Shown: piece after piece, positions 6,657 to 14,852 of the stretch
Layout of the letters: each line of letters opens with the position of its first letter
Position numbering within the stretch: the stretch's first letter is position 1
Origin: Bacteroidaceae bacterium
GTDB lineage: Bacteria; Bacteroidota; Bacteroidia; Bacteroidales; Bacteroidaceae
Assembly (NCBI GenBank): GCA_900772575.1
Contig: CAAHEN010000041.1
Span: 1-21,733 of the forward strand
Length of the DNA: 21,733 nucleotides
Reading direction: 5' to 3'
Notes under the pieces: model-generated
Told to the model about the DNA's origin: nothing
The model's input: the letters and a program-made list of their open reading frames with translations, nothing else
Database searches by the model: none
Position numbers and translations under genes: made by a program

Positions 6657-7560
6657 ACGTGTCGAGGCGTTCGGTCATCAGCCGGCAGAGGCGCTCGTGC
6701 CGACGGAGCATGTAAAAGAAGAGGCCGTTCATGACGGTGATTTCAAAGACGGGATAGATCCACGGCTGGCCGACGAGCAGCGCGATGTAGAGCACGATGG
6801 CGCGGGTGTTGAACGTCAGGATATTGGCCCATTTCATCAGAGGCAGGCTGCCCGCGCGAAAGTCCTCGCGGAGCTCCATGGGGAGCTGGCGACCAAAGCG
6901 CTGGCCGATGGCGGCCCTGAAGCGCTGGAAAGCGGGGGTCAGCGCCTCCTGCGAACTGGTGTAGTTGCGGTAGAAGAAGAGGAAGAGCTTCCACGCGCCG
7001 TCACGGCGCCAACTGAGGCTGTTGTATTCGGCGGTCAGTTTTGCCGAACTGTCGAGCTCGCTGCCGCCCTCACCCTTGAGAAAGTAGAGGTGGATGTTGC
7101 GGTAGTAATCGGCGAGCTGGCACTGCTTGCCGTGGCAGACGAAGCCGGCGAAGGCGCAGAGCAGCCAGATCCAGATGCCCCATTCGGGCGTCAGCCGCAG
7201 GGAGATGGCGGCATAGATGGCAAAGAACCAGACGTCGCCGGCGAAACCGTCGAGTATGCGCCCCCAGCGGGTCTTCTTGCCGGTCATGCGGGCCAGCTGG
7301 CCGTCGCAACTGTCGTAGAGGTTGGCCCAGACGAGCAGCAGGATGCCGATGAGCGTGTGCGTCAGGTCGGGGAAATAGAACATCACGCCGGCGGCCACGC
7401 CGAGCACGATGGAGAGAATGGTGACCACGTTGGGGTGGACGCCGAGGGCATTGAAGAAGCGGGCCCAGAGCAGTCCCAGCGGCCGCGTGAAGTGAATGTC
7501 CAGCCACTCCTCGGTGTCCTGCGACTTAAAGGTGGCGGTGAGCGTTTTGTTTTCTGTCAT
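6640..7560 (-). CDS. CDP-alcohol phosphatidyltransferase family protein
   Basis: A 306-residue membrane enzyme. The CDP-alcohol phosphotransferase signature lies at residues 83-109: Asp83-S-C-Asp86-Gly87-x-x-Ala90-Arg91, eight residues, Gly100-x3-Asp104, then Asp109. The last spacing is D-x4-D rather than the common D-x3-D. Hydrophobic segments flank it (TILSIVLGVAAGVMFYF, LIGILLLVWANLY, WIWLLCAFAGFV). The family displaces CMP from a CDP-linked donor with an alcohol, forming phospholipids such as phosphatidylinositol or phosphatidylglycerophosphate. The polar stretch LKGEGGSELDSSAKL (about 155-170) and long C-terminal half exceed minimal family length. The upstream nucleotidyltransferase suggests a nucleotide-activated head group. 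The exact substrate cannot be read from sequence. Confidence 0.9.
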   Translation of the reverse strand: MTENKTLTATFKSQDTEEWLDIHFTRPLGLLWARFFNALGVHPNVVTILSIVLGVAAGVMFYFPDLTHTLIGILLLVWANLYDSCDGQLARMTGKKTRWGRILDGFAGDVWFFAIYAAISLRLTPEWGIWIWLLCAFAGFVCHGKQCQLADYYRNIHLYFLKGEGGSELDSSAKLTAEYNSLSWRRDGAWKLFLFFYRNYTSSQEALTPAFQRFRAAIGQRFGRQLPMELREDFRAGSLPLMKWANILTFNTRAIVLYIALLVGQPWIYPVFEITVMNGLFFYMLRRHERLCRLMTERLDTYETAL

Positions 7561-7599
7561 GGCGATATGTCGCTGCCGGCAGGCGGCAGGCGCTGTTGT

Positions 7600-8463
7600 C
7601 TATAAGTGGTCTGAATGCTTTTGGCCGCGGGCGCTGGCCAGCCGCGCGGCAATGGCGCGGGCGGCAGGGGCGCAGCAGCGGGAGAAGCTGGGCCAGTCGT
7701 TGAAGTCGATGATGAGGTAGCTGCCGTCGGGGCGCACGATACAGTCGCCGCCGTAGACGATGAACCCGCTGAGGCGGGCGGCGGCATCGGCATCGGCCTT
7801 GAGACGGGCCAGACTGAAGGCGTAGCCGCCGGGGCGGCCGTTGTGGCGTTCGAGGCCGAACTTGCTGAAGGCCAGCGCGTCGGCAGTGGGATAGTAATGG
7901 TCGAAGAAGTCCGTGCCCTCGACGCCATAGAATTTCACGAGGTCGCCCTCGATGTGCGCTGAGAGCAGGGCTTCGCCGATGCCGCGCTGCCTGAAATCGG
8001 CAAGGGCCACTTCCAGTTCGGCCGTACTGCAGACGAGGCGCACGTCGCCAGCGGTCTGGGCGCAGGCCTCGCCGCGCTTGAGCCAGTAGCGGCGACCGTC
8101 GGCAATGGTGGGGGCCGGGGCCGCCACACGGATTTCGGTGCATGGCGCCACCGGCAACCGGGCGGCGGTGAAACGCGCCGTCAACGCCGTGCGACTGCCG
8201 GCAAGCAGGGCGATGGCCGAGTTGACGACGGTGAGGCCCGCCGCCTCTTCGGCGGCCAGTCGCTTCAGCGTGTCGACGCCGCGCCCCATGTTGAAGACGA
8301 CGTCGGCACCGGCAGCCGTGCGGAAGTCGTCCTCACAGCAGGTGCTGACCGTATGTCCCTGCCCGCGCAACTCTGCCGCGACAGCCGTGAAGATGGCCGC
8401 GTCGCGGGCGGTGGAGTTGGGCGAAAAACGGGGTGAGCGGCTGATGCCTAGCACACTGCTCAT
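7600..8463 (-). CDS. ATP-grasp fold enzyme
   Basis: A 287-residue soluble protein with ATP-grasp features: ATP-contacting Lys129 in RYWLKRGEA, the hinge-like AHIEGDLVKFYGV (169-181), and a metal-binding end IIDFNDWPSF with Asp253 and Asn255. The N-terminal third (FTAVAAELRGQGHTV, ADVVFNMGRG) resembles the Rossmann-like pre-ATP-grasp domain. Such enzymes join a carboxylate to an amine or thiol through an acyl-phosphate. Its start overlaps the nucleotidyltransferase stop by 4 bp (ATGA) and it lies 39 bp before the phosphatidyltransferase, so it belongs to the same unit. It may attach an amino acid or similar group to the lipid head group, but no specific substrate can be named. Confidence 0.8.
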   Translation of the reverse strand: MSSVLGISRSPRFSPNSTARDAAIFTAVAAELRGQGHTVSTCCEDDFRTAAGADVVFNMGRGVDTLKRLAAEEAAGLTVVNSAIALLAGSRTALTARFTAARLPVAPCTEIRVAAPAPTIADGRRYWLKRGEACAQTAGDVRLVCSTAELEVALADFRQRGIGEALLSAHIEGDLVKFYGVEGTDFFDHYYPTADALAFSKFGLERHNGRPGGYAFSLARLKADADAAARLSGFIVYGGDCIVRPDGSYLIIDFNDWPSFSRCCAPAARAIAARLASARGQKHSDHL

Positions 8464-9176
8464 GCCGTCGGGTGACTGTTGATGAACGCCTCGGCCTTGG
8501 CGATGTCGCCGGCATGGTCGACGTCCAGTATCTTGCTCATCGGGTAGGCGCGGAGGCTAAGACCGTCGCTGACGAGGGCGCGTTGGTAGTTGCGCATGCG
8601 GCTCTGCCCCTCGGCCATGCAGCGGCGGAGCGTGCCGAGGGCACGTGGCCGCAGGGCGTAAATGCCGCCCGAGATGTAGCGGTCGCCCTCATCGCTGTCG
8701 TGGAACCCGGTAATGGTGAGTGCGTCGTCGGTCGCGACGTAGAGCGGTTTCTCATCGTCGACATAGTCCGTGACAGCCATCAGCCCGTCGAGCGCCGGGG
8801 TGGCACGGAAGGCCGCGATGTAGCGGCTGAACTCGTCTTCGCGGAAAATGGTGTCGACCGTCGTCAGACAGAACGGGGCGCCGTCCAGCCACGGACTGAG
8901 CTCGAAGAAACTGTGCATCGAACTGGGCGTCGTCTTGACGGCAAGGCGAATCGGGGCGCCCGCGCCTTGCGCCATGAGCTGCCGCACGTGGGCCTCGGTC
9001 TGCGGGTGCAGGCGGTTGACAATGATGCAGATCTCATCGGCGCCGTTCGCGTTGAAGATGCGTATGAGGCGGTCTATCATCGGCTCCCCGCCAATGCGCA
9101 CGAGGGGTTTCGGCAGACTGACGCCTTCCTGCGTGAGCCGCGAGCCTTCGCCGGCGGCAATGATGGCAAATTTCAT
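8460..9176 (-). CDS. NTP-transferase (sugar/polyol-phosphate nucleotidyltransferase type)
   Basis: A 238-residue protein beginning MKFAIIAAGEGSRL, the nucleotide-binding GxGxRL loop, then LPKPL (Lys23) and the metal-binding Asp108 in TTVDTIF. Length and motif set match single-domain nucleotidyltransferases that activate a phosphorylated sugar, choline or inositol with CTP, UTP or GTP. TSSMHSFFEL-like spacing before the Asp is the expected family layout. It overlaps pdxA upstream by 4 bp and the ATP-grasp gene downstream by 4 bp, an arrangement that couples translation. With a CDP-alcohol phosphatidyltransferase two genes on, the parsimonious role is making a CDP-activated polyol phosphate (as in archaeal di-myo-inositol phosphate synthesis). 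This is inference. Confidence 0.85.
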   Translation of the reverse strand: MKFAIIAAGEGSRLTQEGVSLPKPLVRIGGEPMIDRLIRIFNANGADEICIIVNRLHPQTEAHVRQLMAQGAGAPIRLAVKTTPSSMHSFFELSPWLDGAPFCLTTVDTIFREDEFSRYIAAFRATPALDGLMAVTDYVDDEKPLYVATDDALTITGFHDSDEGDRYISGGIYALRPRALGTLRRCMAEGQSRMRNYQRALVSDGLSLRAYPMSKILDVDHAGDIAKAEAFINSHPTA

Positions 9177-10429
9177 GATGGCTGCTGGGCTTCGTTGTCA
9201 GTGGGTTTGTCGGTGGCAGTGGGTTTGTCGGTGCGCGGCCTGCCGTTGCGATCGTCGCGTCCACGCGGTGCGCCAGTGTCCTTGATGCCGGCACCCATAT
9301 GGCGCTGGCGGCCGCTGTCCTCGCGGCGCTCGTGGTAGAGTTTGGGCAGGGGGTTGCGGTGCGCCTCATCGTCGAGGCAGCGGTTGCGGTAAATGTCGAT
9401 GGCGGCATAGACAGCCTGGCGGAACGAGTCTGGCGAGGCCTCGCCGCGCCCGGCGATGTCGAAGGCCGTGCCGTGGTCGGGCGAGGTACGCACATAGGGC
9501 AGGCCGGCGGTGAAGTTGACGCCGTCCTCCATCGATAGGGCCTTGAAAGGGGCCAGTGCTTGGTCGTGATACATGGCCAGCACGCCGTCGAAATGGGTGT
9601 AGAGGCCGGCGCCGAAGAATCCGTCGGCGGGATAGGGACCGAAGCACTGTATGCCCTCTTCCACCGCCGCCGCGATGGCGGGACTGATGACGGTGCGCTC
9701 CTCGGTGCCGAGCGTGCCGTTGTCGCCGTTGTGGGGGTTGAGACTGAGCACGGCGATGCGCGGCGCCGGCACGAGAAAGTCGTGACACAGGCTCTTGTGG
9801 AAACGCCGTATCTGGCTGCCGACGGCCTCGCCGGTGATGGCATCAGCCACGTCGCGCAGCGGCAGGTGGGTGGTGACGAGCGCCACACGCATCAGGTTGT
9901 TGGCCAGTATCATCAGCGGCTCGTTGCCGTCGCCGACACGGTCGCGCAGGTATTCCGTGTGCCCGACGAAGCGGAAGTCGGCGCTCTGTATGGCCGACTT
10001 GCAGATGGGCGCTGTGACGAGAACATCAATGTCACCGCCCTTGAGGGCCTCAGTGGCCGCTTCGAGGGCGACGTAGGCGGCATGCCCGGCTTCGGGGTTG
10101 ACCTTGCCGAACTCGATGTTGATGTCGCCGTCGAAGCAGTCGACGAGGTTCAGGCGCCCGGCTTCGGCACTGGCCGCGCTGTCCACCACCTTGTAGGCGG
10201 TGTCGAGGCCGAGGGCCTTGCGGTGGTAGCTGGCCACCTTGGCCGAGCCGAAGACCACAGGGGTGCAAAGCTCCAGCATGGCGGCTTCGGCGAAAGCCTT
10301 GAAGATGATTTCATAGCCCACGCCGTTGGTGTCGCCGTGGGTGATGCCGACACGCAGCCGCGGACGGGTGTCGGCGGCGACGGTGTTCTGGCTCTGTGTG
10401 TCCTCTGTGACTTGTTCTCTATCAGTCAT
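9173..10429 (-). CDS. pdxA: 4-hydroxythreonine-4-phosphate dehydrogenase
   Basis: NAD-dependent oxidation of 4-phosphohydroxy-L-threonine in DXP-dependent pyridoxal 5'-phosphate synthesis, cytoplasmic. Metal-ligand histidines of the family are visible: His157 in VGHTEYL, His211 in RRFHKS and His288 in AMYHDQA. NPHNGDNG (231-238) and SPDHGTAFDIAG (316-327) are typical. The core ends near residue 375. About 45 further residues, rich in Arg, Asp, Thr and Pro with a TDKPTATDKPTD repeat, form an unusual disordered tail. The N-terminus carries about 20 residues before RLRVGITHGDTNGVGYE. It lies 16 bp after rlmN and overlaps the nucleotidyltransferase by 4 bp. The rlmN-pdxA pairing is common in Bacteroidales. 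Confidence 0.95.
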   Translation of the reverse strand: MTDREQVTEDTQSQNTVAADTRPRLRVGITHGDTNGVGYEIIFKAFAEAAMLELCTPVVFGSAKVASYHRKALGLDTAYKVVDSAASAEAGRLNLVDCFDGDINIEFGKVNPEAGHAAYVALEAATEALKGGDIDVLVTAPICKSAIQSADFRFVGHTEYLRDRVGDGNEPLMILANNLMRVALVTTHLPLRDVADAITGEAVGSQIRRFHKSLCHDFLVPAPRIAVLSLNPHNGDNGTLGTEERTVISPAIAAAVEEGIQCFGPYPADGFFGAGLYTHFDGVLAMYHDQALAPFKALSMEDGVNFTAGLPYVRTSPDHGTAFDIAGRGEASPDSFRQAVYAAIDIYRNRCLDDEAHRNPLPKLYHERREDSGRQRHMGAGIKDTGAPRGRDDRNGRPRTDKPTATDKPTDNEAQQPS

Positions 10430-10445
10430 GATGTCTGTATCTTGG

Positions 10446-11549
10446 TTATGGTTGGCGCCGGGCTTGCGCGGCCTCAGCCTCGGCCTTGGCTGTCGACAGG
10501 AGGCCGCAGGCGGCGAAGATGTCCTGCCCGCGTGAGGCCCTGACCGTGGTGAAGAGCCCGTGGGCCGTCAGGTAATCGCGCAGGCGGGTCATGCGTTCGT
10601 TGCCGACGCCGTGGAGTGGCGTGTCGGGGATATCGTGGAAGCGGATCAGGTTGATGCGGCAGTCGAGGTCGCGCAGCAGTTCGATGAGCGCATCGGCGTG
10701 GCGGAGCGTGTCGTTGACACCGTCGAAGACGATATACTCGAACGAGAGGCGGCGCTGGCGCGGTGCTGAGGGGTCGAGCGGCCGGCGACGGCAGAAATCG
10801 TACTGGCGCAGCAGCCCGACGATGTCGCGGATGCCGAAGGCACGCTCGGCGGGCATCAGGCGGGCACGTTCCTCGGGTATGGGGTGATGGAGACTGATGG
10901 CGAGGTGGCATTCGCTCTCTTCGAGAAAACGTGCCAACCCCTTGGCCAGCCCGACGGTCGACACCGTGATGCGCCGCGGGCTCCATCCCCAGCCCCACGG
11001 CGCGGTCAGCGCGGTCGTGGCGCGGAGCACATTGTCGAGGTTGTCGAGCGGCTCGCCCTGGCCCATGAAGACGATGTTGGTCAGGCTGTCGCGCTCTGGC
11101 AGGGCATGGATTTGCCCCAAGATGTCAGCGGCAGACAGCGAGGCGGCGTAACCCTGGCGCCCGGTCATGCAGAAGGCGCACCCCATCTTACAGCCCACCT
11201 GTGAGGAGACGCAGAGCGTGGCGCGGTCACCGTCTGGGATATAGACCGTCTCGATGAAATGGCCGTCGGCTGTCGGGAAGAGGTACTTGACCGTACCGTC
11301 GACGGAGCGCTGGCAGTCGATGGGCGCGGCGCCGCCGACGACATAGTGCGCCGAGAGCCGCTCGCGGGCTGCCTTCGAGAGGTTGGTCATCCCGGCGATG
11401 TCTGCCACGTGCTTGTGGTATATCCAGTCAGCCATCTGTTTCCCGGTGAATGCCGGCAGCCCGTTGCTGACGGCCACGTCGCGCAATTCTTGCGGGGTGA
11501 GACCGAGCAGGGGTTTTCTGTCTGTGGCTTTCGGTGTGTCGTTAGTCAT
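10446..11549 (-). CDS. rlmN: 23S rRNA (adenine2503-C2)-methyltransferase, dual-specificity RlmN
   Basis: Radical-SAM enzyme that methylates C2 of A2503 in 23S rRNA and A37 of some tRNAs. The [4Fe-4S]-binding motif is Cys120-KMG-Cys124-AF-Cys127. The two mechanistic cysteines are present: Cys113 in TLCVSSQ and the methyl-carrying Cys348 in DIFAACGLL. GQGEPLDNLDNV (164-174) is the SAM-contacting GEP segment. At 367 residues it is full length. It is the first gene of the leftward seven-gene run, behind a candidate -7 box at 11573-11580. Confidence 0.97.
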   Translation of the reverse strand: MTNDTPKATDRKPLLGLTPQELRDVAVSNGLPAFTGKQMADWIYHKHVADIAGMTNLSKAARERLSAHYVVGGAAPIDCQRSVDGTVKYLFPTADGHFIETVYIPDGDRATLCVSSQVGCKMGCAFCMTGRQGYAASLSAADILGQIHALPERDSLTNIVFMGQGEPLDNLDNVLRATTALTAPWGWGWSPRRITVSTVGLAKGLARFLEESECHLAISLHHPIPEERARLMPAERAFGIRDIVGLLRQYDFCRRRPLDPSAPRQRRLSFEYIVFDGVNDTLRHADALIELLRDLDCRINLIRFHDIPDTPLHGVGNERMTRLRDYLTAHGLFTTVRASRGQDIFAACGLLSTAKAEAEAAQARRQP

Positions 11550-11572
11550 GGTGCTTACTACGATATGGGGTG

Positions 11573-11580
11573 CAAAATTA
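11573..11580 (-). promoter_or_regulatory. Candidate -7 box upstream of rlmN
   Basis: TAATTTTG (minus strand) matches TAnnTTTG and lies 24 bp before the rlmN start, which would give a very short leader. No exact TTG lies 20 nt further upstream, so the -33 element is weak or absent. Confidence 0.45.
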
Positions 11581-11688
11581 CATTTTTTTATTGGAACACA
11601 CCGGTTTCGGGCGGGTGAATGTGCGTGTCACGGCCCAGTCCGCGCTCCGGCCGCACCAGAAACGAGGCGTGCGCCCGCCGCACCCACC

Positions 11689-13998
11689 TCAGTCGTCAAA
11701 AAAGCTGAGGGCTATTTTCACCCCAAGACTGCCGACGCCCTCTGACGTGACCGAGGCGAAGCCCGCCACGTCGACCAGTGGCGTCGAGAGACCGTAGCCG
11801 GCCTCGCCATAGAAGCCGAGACGATCCACATTGAGGAGGTTGAGATAGAGGCGCTCTTTCTCGACCACCCGCGTCAGCCAGCGCAGGCGCGAGAAGAGCA
11901 GCATCGGACTCTCGTAGGCTGCCGAGAGACGGACGTAATGGCGCGACTCGTTGTACCAGCGGCTGTCGAGCAACTGGAACTGCCCTGAGAGCTCGTCGCG
12001 GCGGCCTGCCGGCAAGTAGTTGTTGCGGAAATAGTCGTAGTCGATGAAACAGTCGGCGCCACGCTGTGGATAGAAGCCGCCGCCAATGCGGAAATAAAGC
12101 GACCGCAGGGCATAGAGCTGCCACTGGTATTGTGCGTCGAACTCCACCCGCTCATAGCGCGTGGAGTGACCGAACGAGCTCAGGCCACGCTCATAGTCGA
12201 CCATGAATGTCGGCCAGCGCGAACGGAGCGGCACGGCGCGGCGCCCGTCGCGGTAGTAGTAGAGCGCCGGCGTCCAGACGATGTGAAGGCGCGGCGCCAG
12301 ACTCGTCAGGTGACGGCTCATCCCCGTCATGGCGGCAAGGCTGTTCCACCCCAGCAACGCGCGGCGATGGTAGCGAAACCCCATCCCGACATTGAGCCCC
12401 ACCATGGGCTCGAAGCTCAGCATGGCCAGCAGGCGGTTGTCGCGGTAGTAGTGGAAATCGTAGGCGTCAAAGATGTTGACCAGCGAGTCGTAGTTGCTGA
12501 CGCCGTGCAGATTGGCCCTCACCTCATCGGCCTGACGCGCATTGTAGGTCTGGTCGCCGCCGCCCGCCTCGATGTCAAGGCGCATGGCGTTCTCTGGCCT
12601 CAGCTCCATGGCCAGCGGCAAGCGCCAGTAAACCTGCCGCTGCTTGAAACTGTAGCCGACACGCGGCGTGAAATCCGTGCGCCGGTCGCCCGGCATCATG
12701 AAACTGAAGGCCAACCGCGTCTGCAGCACCACGCCACGCGCACGGCTCCACTGCACCATCGACGGCGTCAGGATGGGCGGCAGTTTCAGTCGCGAGCGCT
12801 GTCCCATGCCGATGGTGTGGCTGTCGAGAATCAGGTCTTCAGTGCGCGAGGAGAAAAAGCGACGGCGCGGCGTAGCCACAGAAGCACTGTCAGCCGGCGC
12901 CAGGCTGTCTGTGGCCGACACAGCGGCCGATGACGCGCTGTCGGCCACAAACGCACTGTCGAGAATGGCCTGTTGGAGGGGCAGCAGCGGGTAGGGACGG
13001 CAGGTGTCGAAATAGGTACGGTCGTGGCACGTGCTCGCCGTGTCGGTGCGGAGCAGGCTCTGGCGCGTCAGGTCGAAGCGGTCTTTGATCCGTCCTGTGT
13101 CTGGCGGTTCGGGCAGTGGCGTGAAATCGTAGGAGGCCATGCCCTCGAACGTCTCATCGATATGGTTGCCGAAGAGTTTCAGGCGTGAGGCGATGAGCAG
13201 GCGTGTGGGCAGGAGTGCCGCCAGACTGTCGCGCCCCATATCGCCGCTGACGTGGACGCGAGCCCAGTCGTAGGCAAAGTTGAAGTCAAAGTGATCCACG
13301 CGTCCCGTACTGGCGTCGACATCGAACGAGCCACGCACGCACTGTGTGTTGGAGATGGCCGGGCGCACCGCGATGCTGATCATGCGGCGTCCCTCTGAGA
13401 TGTAGCAATAGCGCCCGGTGTAGCGATAGAAGTGGCGGTTCCGGCGGTTCAGGGGCGAGAGTATGCGGTCGGTAAAGAGGTTGGGGGCATAGACAGAGAG
13501 GCTGTAACGGCCGACCCATCTGTCGCGCGAAGGACGCAGATAGGGCATGGTGCTGTAGGCGGCGATGTCCTTTTTCACCAGTTCGGAGGGTGGCCTGAAC
13601 TGATAGCGGGCCAGGCTCTCGCCGAAGTAGCGGCGGACACCGCGCTCCAGGCGGTACATCTTGGGGACGTAGCGCATCAGTCCGTTGCGGCGCCGTGTCT
13701 GCAGGGTGTGGCGGACATAGACCTCCGAGCGCACAGCATCGAGCCGCAGGTGATTGCGCGCCACGTAACTGAACACGCGCGCCACCACGCTGTCGGCGTC
13801 GTCGACGTCGGCATTGAAGGTCTGCGCCGCCGCCGGGCGGCACAGCAGCGACAGGACAAAAAGAAGTCCGAGACCGGCACGCCAGGCTGCTGTCAGGAGA
13901 CGAGGCTCCCGCGCCTGGCGTGCCAGCCCCGGACTTGTGTGTGGCAAGACCGGCGGCAAGGCCGTGTGTAGCTTATTTATGGTAGAGCAACCATGCAC
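11689..13998 (-). CDS. DUF5686-type outer-membrane protein
   Basis: A 769-residue protein with a signal-like segment LGLLFVLSLLCRPAAAQT ending near residue 59. Family features include VVARVFSYVARNHLRLDAVRSEVYVRHTL, then SIAVRPAISNTQCVRGSFDVDASTGRVDHFDF, and a long C-terminal beta-barrel of alternating aromatic strands (FRIGGGFYPQRG, VGYSFKQRQVYWRLPL) ending in a hydrophobic strand near KIALSFFDD. Many homologues carry an N-terminal carboxypeptidase-regulatory-like domain; here mature sequence enters the DUF5686 region directly. The only ATG before the signal segment (13998) overlaps the SPOR gene stop by 26 bp. A TTG codon at residue 18 is an alternative start. The function of the family is unknown. 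It is probably co-transcribed with the SPOR lipoprotein. Confidence 0.85.
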   Translation of the reverse strand: MHGCSTINKLHTALPPVLPHTSPGLARQAREPRLLTAAWRAGLGLLFVLSLLCRPAAAQTFNADVDDADSVVARVFSYVARNHLRLDAVRSEVYVRHTLQTRRRNGLMRYVPKMYRLERGVRRYFGESLARYQFRPPSELVKKDIAAYSTMPYLRPSRDRWVGRYSLSVYAPNLFTDRILSPLNRRNRHFYRYTGRYCYISEGRRMISIAVRPAISNTQCVRGSFDVDASTGRVDHFDFNFAYDWARVHVSGDMGRDSLAALLPTRLLIASRLKLFGNHIDETFEGMASYDFTPLPEPPDTGRIKDRFDLTRQSLLRTDTASTCHDRTYFDTCRPYPLLPLQQAILDSAFVADSASSAAVSATDSLAPADSASVATPRRRFFSSRTEDLILDSHTIGMGQRSRLKLPPILTPSMVQWSRARGVVLQTRLAFSFMMPGDRRTDFTPRVGYSFKQRQVYWRLPLAMELRPENAMRLDIEAGGGDQTYNARQADEVRANLHGVSNYDSLVNIFDAYDFHYYRDNRLLAMLSFEPMVGLNVGMGFRYHRRALLGWNSLAAMTGMSRHLTSLAPRLHIVWTPALYYYRDGRRAVPLRSRWPTFMVDYERGLSSFGHSTRYERVEFDAQYQWQLYALRSLYFRIGGGFYPQRGADCFIDYDYFRNNYLPAGRRDELSGQFQLLDSRWYNESRHYVRLSAAYESPMLLFSRLRWLTRVVEKERLYLNLLNVDRLGFYGEAGYGLSTPLVDVAGFASVTSEGVGSLGVKIALSFFDD

Positions 13999-14500
13999 CG
14001 GTGTACGTGTTCTTCAACTCGTTGCGCGACTGCACGGCAGACGACTTGTCGTCGTAGGAGGAGGCGACAACGCGGAACCAGCCGGTGTGGCCGTTGATGG
14101 TCTCGTTCGTCTTCACCACACGGGCGGCATAGCCCTTGTTCTTCAACTGGCTCATGAGTCCCTCGGCATTGGCCTGAAGCGTGAAACTGCCGACGACCAC
14201 ACTGTATGTGCGCAACTGATCGCCATTGATCACACTGTAGGCGCCGTTGATGGTGCGCACGTCGCTGTTGTCCTCCTTGGCGGCGGGTGTCGTCGTGACG
14301 GGCGTGACGCTGACGCCCTGCTGGCCGTTGCTGTCAGTGGTCGGGGTCACCTGGATCGTCGTGGTCTCGTCGTTGGCAGTGTTGGCCTGCTGGGCTTTTG
14401 CCTTTTCGAAGGCCTGGCGGTAGGCGCTCTCCTTGGACTTGCAACTGCCGAGGAGCGTGGCTGCACATACGGCAAGGCCCAATACAAGATATTGCTTCAT
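13973..14500 (-). CDS. SPOR-domain lipoprotein
   Basis: Start set at 14500 because MKQYLVLGLAVCAATLLGSC gives a perfect lipoprotein signal with the lipobox Cys20; the longer frame adds 59 unstructured residues. A charged region and a Thr/Gln-rich linker (about 21-80) lead to a SPOR domain (about 97-172): TYSVVVGSFTLQANAEGLMSQL, then YAARVVKT and WFRVVASSYDDKSSA. SPOR domains bind glycan strands stripped of stem peptides at the division septum, so this is likely a periplasm-facing envelope lipoprotein. It is the first gene of a two-gene unit with the DUF5686 protein. Its leader may start near the -7 box at 14675-14682. Confidence 0.9.
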   Translation of the reverse strand: MKQYLVLGLAVCAATLLGSCKSKESAYRQAFEKAKAQQANTANDETTTIQVTPTTDSNGQQGVSVTPVTTTPAAKEDNSDVRTINGAYSVINGDQLRTYSVVVGSFTLQANAEGLMSQLKNKGYAARVVKTNETINGHTGWFRVVASSYDDKSSAVQSRNELKNTYTGAWLLYHK

Positions 14501-14674
14501 GAGAATGATAGGATAGATATTTGTTGTGTAGTTTATATGTCGCTGAACGGCGATGGCTGCCTTGCGGAAAACGGCGGCACACGCTGCGGTAGGCACCGCT
14601 CCCCTCTCCCACCCCAGCCTCCAATGCAGGCCGGAACGCACGGGCGAGGGCTGTGCCGCTGCCATCGCTGTTTG

Positions 14675-14682
14675 CAAATTTA
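14675..14682 (-). promoter_or_regulatory. Candidate -7 box for the SPOR gene
   Basis: TAAATTTG on the minus strand matches TAnnTTTG. No clear TTG lies 20 nt further upstream. It implies a leader of about 165 nt. Apart from the two divergent promoters, 14501-14852 holds nothing recognised. Confidence 0.4.
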
Positions 14683-14776
14683 GCCCTTAACTTTCAGTCG
14701 GGCTGCGGGCCACGAGTTAAATAGCATTAATCATCCGGGTTTTGGCGCGGCATGACAAAAATAATCCGGATTTCGC

Positions 14777-14807
14777 TTGGTGGACAGAAATGAAAACACT
14801 ACATTTG
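14777..14807 (+). promoter_or_regulatory. Promoter of the YtxH operon
   Basis: TTG (14777-14779), exactly 20 nt, then TACATTTG (14800-14807) is a full match to the Bacteroidetes promoter consensus. The predicted start is near 14814, about 40 nt before the YtxH ATG. Confidence 0.8.
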
Positions 14808-14809
14808 CC

Positions 14810-14827
14810 CTTGTCAATCATGACAAG
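14810..14827 (+). promoter_or_regulatory. Inverted repeat at the YtxH transcription start
   Basis: CTTGTCA (14810-14816) and TGACAAG (14821-14827) are perfect 7-nt arms around ATCA. They cover the predicted start, the usual place for a repressor operator. A 5' mRNA hairpin is the alternative. Confidence 0.5.
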
Positions 14828-14852
14828 AACGACCTTTTAAAACTCATAGATT

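Noticed and set aside
6697..7605. A 302-codon rightward open frame
   Set aside because: Antisense of the CDP-alcohol phosphatidyltransferase, whose signature motif is unambiguous.
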